Below, one piece after another: positions 9,698 through 17,201 of a stretch of 64,000 bases of DNA; position 1 is the first letter of the stretch, and every line of letters begins with the position of its first letter. The notes beneath the pieces were generated by a model. That model did not search any database. It worked only from the letters and a program-made list of their open reading frames with translations, and had not been told where the DNA came from. The stretch spans positions 200,317-264,316 of the forward strand of contig DENS01000003.1 of assembly GCA_002359735.1 (NCBI GenBank), given 5' to 3'. A program made the position numbers and the translations under genes. Origin of the DNA: Micavibrio sp. UBA2638. GTDB lineage: Bacteria; Pseudomonadota; Alphaproteobacteria; Micavibrionales; Micavibrionaceae.

Positions 9698-9725
9698 TTG
9701 GCCGCGATGCAGCAAGCGCGGCCAA
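9698..9725. terminator. Hairpin between convergent dapE and PRC-barrel gene
   Basis: TTGGCCGCG (9698-9706) and CGCGGCCAA (9717-9725) form a perfect 9-bp GC-rich stem with a 10-base loop. It is placed exactly between convergent genes, so a two-way transcription block is likely although there is no strong T-run. Confidence 0.5.
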
Positions 9726-9741
9726 GGCCCAACCCAGATAT

Positions 9742-10425
9742 TTACATTTCGTCTGCGAATTCCAGAATGGTATCAGCCTGCTGATCGGCCAAGAGGACCT
9801 CATATCTTGATCCCTTGGGGCGGTATTCCACCGAGGAGAACGGAATAGCCACGCTTTCGCCACGAATTGTTTTGTAATTCACCCGCACCAGCAGGGCCGT
9901 CACACGGTCACCATTGGCCGAGAACATAACATCTTCAACCTTGCCAATACGGCGCCCATCATCGGCCTTTACTTCCGAACGAATTAAGTTTTCAATACTG
10001 ATGCCAGCGGCCCCTTCGCCAGCCGCGGTTCCGATGCTGGCCAGAATTTCAGGATAAATATCGGCAATGCGGTCATCATCATACCCCAGCGCATAAGATC
10101 GCGGGGACGCCGTCACATTTAATTCATTATAATTCAAATTAATTTCACCCAATTGCAAACGATTGAGATCCACATTCAAAGAATCAATTGATCCGTTTTC
10201 GCTTACAACGATGTCCTGCAAATCGCCGATAACTTTATTTTTGTTATCATGAACCTTGCTTTTCAATGTACGGTTTGCCGTTTCCCATTGCGGATTTTGC
10301 TTTGGCTTAATACGGTTGTATTCCGCCAGTGTATCATAATAAGGGTCCAGACCGGCGGCCTGAACAGGGGGAATAATAATGGCAAAAAGCGCCATAACGG
10401 CTAGACATTTCAGCGAATTTCTCAT
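9742..10425 (-). CDS. PRC-barrel domain exported protein
   Basis: A 227-residue protein with a clear signal peptide (MRNSLKCLAVMALFAIIIPPVQA). Two PRC-barrel-like modules follow: one around KVIGDLQDIVVSENGSIDSL (about residues 60-80) and a second around IRSEVKADDGRRIGKVEDV with AIPFSSVEY. PRC barrels are small beta-barrels found in RimM and photosynthetic reaction centre subunits and often bind RNA or protein partners; exported versions in alphaproteobacteria have no firm role. The start has an AGGAGAAG site. A single transcription unit is likely. Confidence 0.75.
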   Translation of the reverse strand: MRNSLKCLAVMALFAIIIPPVQAAGLDPYYDTLAEYNRIKPKQNPQWETANRTLKSKVHDNKNKVIGDLQDIVVSENGSIDSLNVDLNRLQLGEINLNYNELNVTASPRSYALGYDDDRIADIYPEILASIGTAAGEGAAGISIENLIRSEVKADDGRRIGKVEDVMFSANGDRVTALLVRVNYKTIRGESVAIPFSSVEYRPKGSRYEVLLADQQADTILEFADEM

Positions 10426-10513
10426 AACAACTTCTCCTTTATGGCAGGCACTATAGATGAAAAGATTTTACAAATCAAGAAATTTACATAATTTAATATA
10501 GGGCGGTTATGTG

Positions 10514-10870
10514 TTACGCCAAATTCTGGGCATTATAGATATAGATCACAGGCTTTTCCCATGGATGGGACGGCAAAATCACGGCCTGCACAAACCGGTC
10601 AAGCATATCCTGATCATACGGCAAGGACAATTCAACGCGGCGGCAGCTATCCCGCTCCACTTGCCCCACCATACCCTGCGCGGGCTGGGCCCCTTCCAGA
10701 GCGCGGAATTGTTCAACGCCTTCTTCGCTCCACCAGGCGACATGATCATACGGGCCCATAAAAGACGGTATGTGCGCAGATACAGCCTTCATGAACGCGT
10801 CCATATCCTGTTCCGGCACAAAAATAACAAGGCGGTAAGAGGGTGTCCAAACAGATTTATTCTTCATCAT
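10514..10870 (-). CDS. NIF3/YqfO C-terminal-like small protein
   Basis: A 118-residue protein resembling the stand-alone version of the CutA/PII-like third domain found inside NIF3/YqfO proteins: SYRLVIFVPEQDMDAF, then YDHVAWW, then FRALEGAQPAQGMVGQVE, then a final VELSLPY segment. The biochemical role is not established. The ATG-ATG pair at 10870/10867 lies inside the end of truA, giving a 14-base overlap and suggesting translational coupling. It ends about 90 bases before the PRC-barrel gene on the same strand. Confidence 0.7.
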   Translation of the reverse strand: MMKNKSVWTPSYRLVIFVPEQDMDAFMKAVSAHIPSFMGPYDHVAWWSEEGVEQFRALEGAQPAQGMVGQVERDSCRRVELSLPYDQDMLDRFVQAVILPSHPWEKPVIYIYNAQNLA

Positions 10871-11630
10871 AATCAACCCTGACAAGATATAACCCTTCGG
10901 CCGGGGCCGTCATGCCGCCTGCATCACGGCGCTTGGCATACAGGGCCTGCATCAGGTCATGTGTTGTCCATTTTCCTTCACCCACCAATGTTAAAGTACC
11001 GACCATGTTGCGCACCTGGTGGTGCAAAAACGACCGCCCTTCGGTTTCAACTATAATTTCCTTACCGCCAAAATCATCATAGGGCCGTTCGGTAATATCC
11101 AAACGATCAAGCGTCTTCATGGGCGATTGTGCCTGACATTCACTATCGCGAAAGGTTGAAAAATCATGATGCCCTAACAAGGATTGGGCCGCCTCATGCA
11201 TGGCTGCGGCGTTCAATGGCCGTTTAAAATGCCAGACGAACCCTTTGTCGCGCACAATAAACGCGGGGCGCTGCACGATATGATAGCGGTAGAGCTTATT
11301 CGTGGCATGGAAACGGGCGTGAAATTCGGCATGCACGGGCTCCGCATGTACAACGGTGATGGGATGCGGCAAAAGATGGTAATTCAGGGCCTTCATCAGG
11401 GAAAACCCGTCCAGGGGCCTATCACCATAATCCAGATCAAAATGACAAACCTGGCCAATAGCATGTACGCCCGCGTCCGTACGCCCCGCGACGGTGACTT
11501 GAATATCTTGCTGGCAGAACTTGGTGATGGATTCTTCAATGGATTGCTGGATGGACGGCACGTCGATTTGACGCTGCCAACCCGCGAAATTCGTACCAAC
11601 ATATTCTAATGTAAGTTTCCAACGTTGCAT
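10857..11630 (-). CDS. truA: tRNA pseudouridine(38-40) synthase
   Basis: Converts uridines 38-40 in the anticodon arm of tRNAs to pseudouridine. The hallmark AGRTDAGVHAIGQV holds the catalytic Asp. Other family segments are YVGTNFAGWQRQ at the N-terminus, FHARFHATNKLYRYHI and GRSFLHHQVRNMVGTL. Length 257 is normal. truA sits next to fmt-def and dapE in many alphaproteobacteria; here a divergent metalloprotease-like gene separates it from fmt. Confidence 0.96.
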   Translation of the reverse strand: MQRWKLTLEYVGTNFAGWQRQIDVPSIQQSIEESITKFCQQDIQVTVAGRTDAGVHAIGQVCHFDLDYGDRPLDGFSLMKALNYHLLPHPITVVHAEPVHAEFHARFHATNKLYRYHIVQRPAFIVRDKGFVWHFKRPLNAAAMHEAAQSLLGHHDFSTFRDSECQAQSPMKTLDRLDITERPYDDFGGKEIIVETEGRSFLHHQVRNMVGTLTLVGEGKWTTHDLMQALYAKRRDAGGMTAPAEGLYLVRVDYDEE

Positions 11631-11698
11631 TATTCACTCGCGCGCGCTATTGTCATAGTCATATTAAAAATAAAAAACCAGCAGGGAAGATCACATCA

Positions 11699-12364
11699 TT
11701 GCAGCCGTTAGTCAACGAAATTGAAATTAACGAAAAAATCTTTGACCCGTTCATGGATTTGTATATTGTCTTTGGCCGCTGTGCAAAAAATGATAACGAA
11801 CCCTATGGCGTTTACTGGCAAATGCGCGAAAGCAGCGTTCTGGATGTGCAGGGGACCTATGACGATGCCATCGATGCCCGCGCGCATTTCGAAGAGGCCG
11901 TACGCGCCCATATCGAACCCCATATCCATAATCGCGACCCGCATGCGTATGATATATATGATTGGGAAGATGATGATCTGGGCGCCTATAATACCCCGGT
12001 CACAAAACGCGAAGCACGGGCGCTGGTTAAAGACGTGGCCGAAGAATACGGGTTCTCGCCCCCAAAAATCAAATTCAACAAAAGCGGAAATTATTACTAT
12101 CCGGATAGCAATACGATACAAATAGCCGCCATGGATAAAATTACCCTGCTGCATGAACTGGCCCATGCCATGACTGATCATCAGGCAAAGCAAACCGAGC
12201 GGCCCTATATTTTTCATGGACCGCAATTTGCCTGGAACGCCATTGAACTGTATCAAAATTATGCAGGAATAGACAGGCAATATCTGATCAACACCGCCGC
12301 CAAGCACGATATTTTAGGCGATACACAAGCCAAACAAATATGGGATGTGGATTTAGACCTGTAA
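11699..12364 (+). CDS. Putative zinc metalloprotease-like protein with HExxH motif
   Basis: A 221-residue protein not assigned to a named family. A DNTIQIAAM-like strand leads into LLHELAHAMTDHQ (H152, E153, H156), a zinc-protease type motif, with a further His in FHGPQFAWNAIELY (H173) that could be the third ligand, as in SprT-like or minimal gluzincin folds. The first 100 residues form an acidic domain of unknown type (YGVYWQMRESSVLDV). No signal peptide, so likely cytoplasmic. The start is a TTG at 11699, 8 bases after GGGAAGA; an ATG 17 codons later is the alternative. Divergent from truA. Confidence 0.65.
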   Translation: MQPLVNEIEINEKIFDPFMDLYIVFGRCAKNDNEPYGVYWQMRESSVLDVQGTYDDAIDARAHFEEAVRAHIEPHIHNRDPHAYDIYDWEDDDLGAYNTPVTKREARALVKDVAEEYGFSPPKIKFNKSGNYYYPDSNTIQIAAMDKITLLHELAHAMTDHQAKQTERPYIFHGPQFAWNAIELYQNYAGIDRQYLINTAAKHDILGDTQAKQIWDVDLDL

Positions 12365-12375
12365 TTCAAAAATCC

Positions 12376-13323
12376 CTAATCAAATACATCGCCAACGGCA
12401 ATGTAACCGCCATTGATCGCAGCATTAAAATCCATCGGCTTTTTTCCCTCGGGCTGAACGGTTTTAAGTATAATCCCATCACGGCCACAAGCCACCAATC
12501 CGGTTTTATCACAAATGCGCCCCGGCGCCGCGCTGCCCCCTTCAGGAACATCATGGCACAGATCAGCACCTAGAATTTTCAGTCGCCGCCCGTTTATGTT
12601 GCCCCAAACCCCGGGCCAGGGATTAAGCGCCCGTATCTGCGCATCAATGGCCGCGGCCGGCTCGGCCCAATCGATCAAACCATCAGATTTTTTTAACATC
12701 GAGGCATATGTCGATTGTGCATCATCCTGAATTTCGGCGGCCAGATAGCCATTTTTGGCCAATTGATTAACTACCTCTAACGCCATGTTAGCGCCAAGTT
12801 TTGCCAATTCATCATGCAGGCTGGCCGCCGTGGTTTGAGGAGTGATCGGTACGGAAACTTTGGCAATCATCGGCCCGGTATCCAGCCCCTTTTCCATTTG
12901 CATGATAGTGACACCGGTTTCACTATCGCCCTTCCAAATCGCGTATTGAATGGGCGCCGCGCCGCGCCAGCGGGGCAACAAGGACCCGTGAATATTCAAA
13001 CATCCAAATTTGGGCGCCTGCAAGATGGCCTCAGGCAATATAAGGCCATAGGCCGCAACAATCGCAACATCCAGATCATGCGCGGCAAATTCTTGTTGCG
13101 CGTCCGGGTCTTTCAGGCTTGTCGGGGTAAAAACGGGAATGCCCTGTTCATCAGCATAATGGTGTACAGGTGAAGGGTGCACCTGATGCCCGCGGCCTTT
13201 GGGGCGGGGCGGCTGAGAATAAACACAGACCACATCTTCCCCGGCCTGAACCAGAGCCTTCAGGGCAACAAGGGCAAAATCCGGCGTCCCCATAAAACCG
13301 ATACGAAGACCAGACCGACTCAA
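12376..13323 (-). CDS. fmt: Methionyl-tRNA formyltransferase
   Basis: Formylates initiator Met-tRNA using 10-formyltetrahydrofolate. Motifs: IGFMGTPDFALVALKAL at the N-terminus, the catalytic NIHGSLLPRWRGAAPI (Asn-x-His) and later TGVTIMQMEKGLDTGPMI. A C-terminal OB-like domain follows (IRALNPWPGVWG). Length 315 is normal. The only workable start is a TTG at 13323 that overlaps the def stop by four bases (TTGA), so translation is probably coupled to def. Confidence 0.95.
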   Translation of the reverse strand: MSRSGLRIGFMGTPDFALVALKALVQAGEDVVCVYSQPPRPKGRGHQVHPSPVHHYADEQGIPVFTPTSLKDPDAQQEFAAHDLDVAIVAAYGLILPEAILQAPKFGCLNIHGSLLPRWRGAAPIQYAIWKGDSETGVTIMQMEKGLDTGPMIAKVSVPITPQTTAASLHDELAKLGANMALEVVNQLAKNGYLAAEIQDDAQSTYASMLKKSDGLIDWAEPAAAIDAQIRALNPWPGVWGNINGRRLKILGADLCHDVPEGGSAAPGRICDKTGLVACGRDGIILKTVQPEGKKPMDFNAAINGGYIAVGDVFD

Positions 13324-13841
13324 AGCAGCCCCTGTTTTTTTAATTTATCGACCTTTTTTAACATCATATTGCGTTTTAAAGAAGTCAGGTAATCGGTAAA
13401 TAAAACACCGTTCAAATGATCAATTTCATGCTGAACACAATGCGATAACAGACCAGAGGCCTCCATCTCTTTTTGCTCGCCGTCATAATCAACGTATTTA
13501 ACACGTACAGAGGCCGGGCGCTCCACATCGGCATATTGCCGGGGAATAGACAAACACCCTTCCTGCATAACGCTCATCTCCTCGGATTCCCAGATCACTT
13601 CGGGGTTGGCCATCAACCATGGCGCGGCCTCCTCCCCGTTTTCACGATCGGACAAATCCATAACAATCACGCGGTTCAAAATTCCGACCTGATTGGCCGC
13701 CAGCCCAATGCCCGGCGCGTCATACATTGTTTGCAACATCTTATCCATCTGGCCACGGATATCGTCTGTAATGCTTTGCACCTCATGGGATTTGGTTTTC
13801 AAAACCGGGTCCGGCACATATATAATATCGTAATTGCTCAT
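13320..13841 (-). CDS. def: Peptide deformylase
   Basis: Removes the formyl group from new protein N-termini. All three catalytic motifs are present: GIGLAANQVG, QEGCLS (metal-binding Cys) and HEIDHLNG (two His and Glu). The ATG at 13841 (MSNYDIIYVPDP) gives a normal 173-residue enzyme; an ATG two codons upstream is possible and neither has a strong ribosome-binding site. It is the first gene of the def-fmt pair, with a four-base overlap. Confidence 0.95.
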   Translation of the reverse strand: MSNYDIIYVPDPVLKTKSHEVQSITDDIRGQMDKMLQTMYDAPGIGLAANQVGILNRVIVMDLSDRENGEEAAPWLMANPEVIWESEEMSVMQEGCLSIPRQYADVERPASVRVKYVDYDGEQKEMEASGLLSHCVQHEIDHLNGVLFTDYLTSLKRNMMLKKVDKLKKQGLL

Positions 13842-13963
13842 AAGCATTGAAATAATTGGTTTTGCCCGCCGGGTCAAGTTGAAGCTGAGACGGCATAAGA
13901 TTTACCCATGACACAGCCATTCAAATATGGCCTACTACCCCCATAAATATGAAAGGATACATC

Positions 13964-14446
13964 ATGAAATTTTATCTGAAGCCATTGATCGCGGCGATAG
14001 CCATTTACACCTTTATGACGCCAGGCGCTTCCAACGCACAGCAACCAACCCCCGTTACCATAGTCCACGCAAAAACCATTGCAGAGACCTGCCCGGGACA
14101 ATGGGAACACCAACGCTGCCTGCAATCGCTATCCTATTCCAATCTTGCCCTGGCCGGACAATACGCCGAGGCCCTGAATAAGGCCGGAAAAAAGGATGCT
14201 ATAGAAACTTTGCGGCAAACCTGCGCCGCCTCTACCGCCGCCACAAAAGGTGAATACCCACCCGCGGCCATGACCAGTGCCTTTACCACATGCGCCAATA
14301 GCATCTATAGTCTTTCGGAGGAAACGGGAATTAAACCCGATCAAAGCCATTATCAATTACTGATTGCCGCGATTTTATGCCTGAATAAAGACCCGCAATG
14401 CGAATTGCTGGAAGCCGGTTTGAAAAAAGGGATTGGTGCCCAATAA
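13964..14446 (+). CDS. Small exported protein of unknown function
   Basis: A 160-residue protein with a signal peptide (KFYLKPLIAAIAIYTFMTPG, cleavage probably after SNA-QQ). The mature part is helical and contains several Cys (TCPGQWEHQRCLQSL, LRQTCAAS, TTCANSIYSL, LCLNKDPQCELLEAG), which suggests disulfides in the periplasm. I do not recognise a family. The ATG at 13964 is preferred over one five codons earlier because AAAGGA lies 6 bases before it. It is divergent from def and followed by a strong terminator. Confidence 0.65.
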   Translation: MKFYLKPLIAAIAIYTFMTPGASNAQQPTPVTIVHAKTIAETCPGQWEHQRCLQSLSYSNLALAGQYAEALNKAGKKDAIETLRQTCAASTAATKGEYPPAAMTSAFTTCANSIYSLSEETGIKPDQSHYQLLIAAILCLNKDPQCELLEAGLKKGIGAQ

Positions 14447-14493
14447 ACAGCAATAAGAAAAAAGCAAAAGAGTGAAACAACAAAATAACCAAC

Positions 14494-14529
14494 GCGGGCC
14501 CCCTTACTTAGGCTAGGCCCGCTTTTTTT
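14494..14529 (+). terminator. Rho-independent terminator
   Basis: GCGGGCC (14494-14500) pairs with GGCCCGC (14516-14522), followed by seven T residues (14523-14529). It ends the small exported-protein gene and overlaps the 3' end of the convergent rmuC coding sequence. Confidence 0.85.
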
Positions 14530-15745
14530 GTTTATCATCCTCTTCAGTCAAAGACAGCATGCGCGGCGCCCGCTCAATGGGGTCAAATTCACCAAGTTCA
14601 GCCGCGGCCTTGCCTTGTAGCTCATGCATCTTACGGGCCGATGGCAACACCGATTTTTCCAATGATCCCACCGCCGCATCATACCCATTCATGGCATTTT
14701 GCAAGTTCTTACCAACCTTGGCGATATGGTCAGTGAAGGTCAAAAGCCGTTTGTATAGCTCACCGCCCAGCTCCGAAATCTCCTGCGCATTCTTGGCCAA
14801 CTCTACCTGACGCCAGCTCATACCAACCACGCGCAACAAAGACATCAACAAAGTCGGAGAGGCAATAATAATATTCTGTGAGGCGGCATAATCCACCAAA
14901 CCGGGGTCAGCGCGCAAAGCGGTGGAATAAATATGTTCCGACGGCAAAAACAGCACTGTAAAATCCGGGCTTTCCACATTTTCCCAATACCCTTTGGATC
15001 CCAAAGATTTCACATGAGATTTGACCTGACGGGCAATGCCATTCATCACGTCTTTATATTGGCTTTCACTCATGTCATCAGACAAACGTTGCACAAATTC
15101 ATTAATCGGTGCCTTGGCATCAATAATGATATTAAACCCATCTTGCATGTTGATGATGGCATCCGGGCGTTGACGCCCCGCCGCAGTATCCATTGATACC
15201 TGGGTTTCATAATGCACACCTTTCATCAGGCCGGATTTTTCCAACAGACCCTCAAGAATATATTCTCCCCACATACCCTGGGCGGATGGATCACGCAACG
15301 CCCCAACCAGCTTGGCCGTTTCATTCGAAAGATAACGCAAATCCTTACGTAATTCTTCATCTGTTCCCTTAACGGCCTGCAGGGTTTTTGCCAGCTCCTC
15401 CAGGCGTTCATTGACCGGCTTCACCATGACATCAATGGCTTTTTGGCGTTTATCCATGTCATGGGCGTTGTCTGCCTGCGCCGATCTCAGCTTCTCTTGT
15501 GCCAATTGCAGAAAGGCTTCACTGCTTTTTTCCAGAGCTTCCTGAGCCGTCAAACGAAAGCGGTTGCCCATTTCGGCATTTATAGCTTCAAAATTGGCGC
15601 GTTCAGATTTCACCTGCGCATTCAGCTCGGCATTCTGGCGCTCCAATTTGGTAATGCGGCCAAAATAATAAAGCGTGGCGGCAAATAGCCCCGCAACCAG
15701 ACCAGCGCCTGCAAATATTAATTCGCTATTCAATTGTTCAAACAT
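14513..15745 (-). CDS. rmuC: DNA recombination protein RmuC
   Basis: RmuC-family proteins limit sequence inversions and contain a restriction-endonuclease-like fold. This 410-residue protein has an N-terminal membrane segment (LIFAGAGLVAGLFAATLYYFG), a long coiled coil (about 30-130) and the conserved core with MWGEYILEGLLEKSGL, RPDAIINM, IIDAKAPINEFV, TVLFLPSEHIYSTAL and IIASPTLLMSLLRVV. rmuC beside def-fmt is common in alphaproteobacteria. Divergent from the pilin-like gene. Confidence 0.93.
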   Translation of the reverse strand: MFEQLNSELIFAGAGLVAGLFAATLYYFGRITKLERQNAELNAQVKSERANFEAINAEMGNRFRLTAQEALEKSSEAFLQLAQEKLRSAQADNAHDMDKRQKAIDVMVKPVNERLEELAKTLQAVKGTDEELRKDLRYLSNETAKLVGALRDPSAQGMWGEYILEGLLEKSGLMKGVHYETQVSMDTAAGRQRPDAIINMQDGFNIIIDAKAPINEFVQRLSDDMSESQYKDVMNGIARQVKSHVKSLGSKGYWENVESPDFTVLFLPSEHIYSTALRADPGLVDYAASQNIIIASPTLLMSLLRVVGMSWRQVELAKNAQEISELGGELYKRLLTFTDHIAKVGKNLQNAMNGYDAAVGSLEKSVLPSARKMHELQGKAAAELGEFDPIERAPRMLSLTEEDDKQKKRA

Positions 15746-15803
15746 CGGTAAATCCCGTGTATAATTTCCAGAGTACGAAACAGTTTATCAAAGTTGGGCA
15801 AAA

Positions 15804-16526
15804 ATGAAAACAAATAGCGAACATTATAAAATAATTTCCTTTGGACAACGCCGCCGCAAAACTTCACGAAAAACCGAACGCGGGAATGCCCTGCTTTATG
15901 TGTTAATTGCCATTGCCCTTTTTGCCGCCCTCAGCTTTACCCTATCGCGCAACAGCGATAACACAGAGGCCGGATCCCTTACCGAAGACCGGGCAAAACT
16001 TTATGCCAGCCAGTTAACATCCTATGCCGCGCAAGCCAAATCCGCTGTTGATCAAATGCTGTTTCAAGGAGCCCAGATTGACCAGCTGGATTTCACGCTG
16101 CCCAGCGAAGCCACATTTAACACCGCCCCGACGATTTACAAGGTTTATCATCCTGATGGCGGGGGGTTAATCCCTGCGCAAATACCAGAAAACGCCACCA
16201 ATGAAATTTCAACCACGCCGCCGGCGGGCTGGTATATGGGGCGCTTTAATAACGTGGAATGGACACCCGGCACAGATCAGGATGTCATCTTAACCGCCTA
16301 TCAGATTACAAAACCAGTGTGTGAAAGCATCAATGTCATGATCACCGGTGACCCCGCCATTCCCAAAATCACCAGCGGGGACATGTCAGATTACCTTGTG
16401 CCTGACGCCCCCAATACTGACCTCACAAGCACAGAATGCGCGGGATGCAATGAATATTCTAGCCTGTGCGTCAGCAATAATGCTGAGAGCGCCTATTCTT
16501 TTTATAATATTATCGCAGCGCAGTAA
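15804..16526 (+). CDS. Pilin-like membrane-anchored protein of unknown function
   Basis: A 240-residue protein. A basic leader (GQRRRKTSRKTERG) precedes NALLYVLIAIALFAALSFTL, a hydrophobic N-terminal helix like that of type IV pilins/pseudopilins, with a Gly at the possible cleavage point but no Glu at position +5. The C-terminal part contains Cys in TECAGCNEYSSLC and KPVCESINV. No other pilus gene is nearby, so a pseudopilin role is only suggested. Divergent from rmuC. Confidence 0.6.
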   Translation: MKTNSEHYKIISFGQRRRKTSRKTERGNALLYVLIAIALFAALSFTLSRNSDNTEAGSLTEDRAKLYASQLTSYAAQAKSAVDQMLFQGAQIDQLDFTLPSEATFNTAPTIYKVYHPDGGGLIPAQIPENATNEISTTPPAGWYMGRFNNVEWTPGTDQDVILTAYQITKPVCESINVMITGDPAIPKITSGDMSDYLVPDAPNTDLTSTECAGCNEYSSLCVSNNAESAYSFYNIIAAQ

Positions 16527-16541
16527 CGCACCCGCCAGCGT

Positions 16542-16558
16542 ACCGGCCCGCCGGTTTT
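16542..16558 (+). terminator. Short hairpin plus T-run after the pilin-like gene
   Basis: ACCGG-CCCG-CCGGT (16542-16555) followed by TTT lies between this gene and the convergent engB gene. The stem is only five base pairs. Confidence 0.4.
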
Positions 16559-17201
16559 AAACAGCATAGGAGCGCATAAGCGCGCGAAGCTCCTTGATGC
16601 CATAGTCCTTAACAGCGCTGGTAAAGTGGATGTCTGGATAGGCCGCGGCATGTTTTTTTAGAACCGGATGTATTTTCTCACGCAACATCTCTTGCTGGGC
16701 GCCGCGCGCTTTATCGCATTTGGTCATGATTATTCGGTATGACACGGCCGTTTCATCCAGCATCTTCATGATCTCAATGTCGCTATCCTTTAATCCGTGA
16801 CGGGAATCAACCAGAATAAACACCACGCGCAAGGACGGGCGGCCACGCAAATATGCCCGCATAAGTGCATTCCAGTCATCGCGCTGGGTTTTAGACACTT
16901 TCGCGTAACCATATCCGGGCATATCAACGATGTGCATAACGCCGCCCAAATTGAAATAGTTGAGCTGTTGCGTACGCCCTGGTGTATTCGATGTACGTGC
17001 CAGCGTATTACGTCCGGTCAATGCGTTCAGCAGGCTGGATTTACCAACATTCGAACGCCCGGCAAAGGCAATCTCCGGTAAACTATCTTCCGGTAACTGC
17101 GACAAGGCAGCAACGCCCAGCATAAAATCACAAGGGCCCGAAAACAGAACGCGCGCTTTTTCCAGTTGGTCTGCGGTATAGTCTTCTGCGCTTACACTCA
17201 C
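16557..17201 (-). CDS. engB: Ribosome biogenesis GTPase YihA/YsxC/EngB
   Basis: An essential small GTPase needed for 50S subunit assembly. G1 motif GRSNVGKSSLLN, switch/G2 region TPGRTQQLNYF, G3 DMPGYGYAKV and G4 TKCDKA are all seen. Length 214 is normal. The GTG start at 17201 overlaps the yidC stop by four bases (GTGA). It completes the rpmH-rnpA-yidD-yidC-engB order typical of alphaproteobacteria. Confidence 0.95.
   Translation of the reverse strand: MSVSAEDYTADQLEKARVLFSGPCDFMLGVAALSQLPEDSLPEIAFAGRSNVGKSSLLNALTGRNTLARTSNTPGRTQQLNYFNLGGVMHIVDMPGYGYAKVSKTQRDDWNALMRAYLRGRPSLRVVFILVDSRHGLKDSDIEIMKMLDETAVSYRIIMTKCDKARGAQQEMLREKIHPVLKKHAAAYPDIHFTSAVKDYGIKELRALMRSYAV

Noticed and set aside
11708..12307. 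199-residue antisense frame opposite the HExxH protein gene
   Set aside because: The plus-strand frame has a motif-bearing protein and a ribosome-binding site; the antisense frame is Ile/Phe-rich noise.
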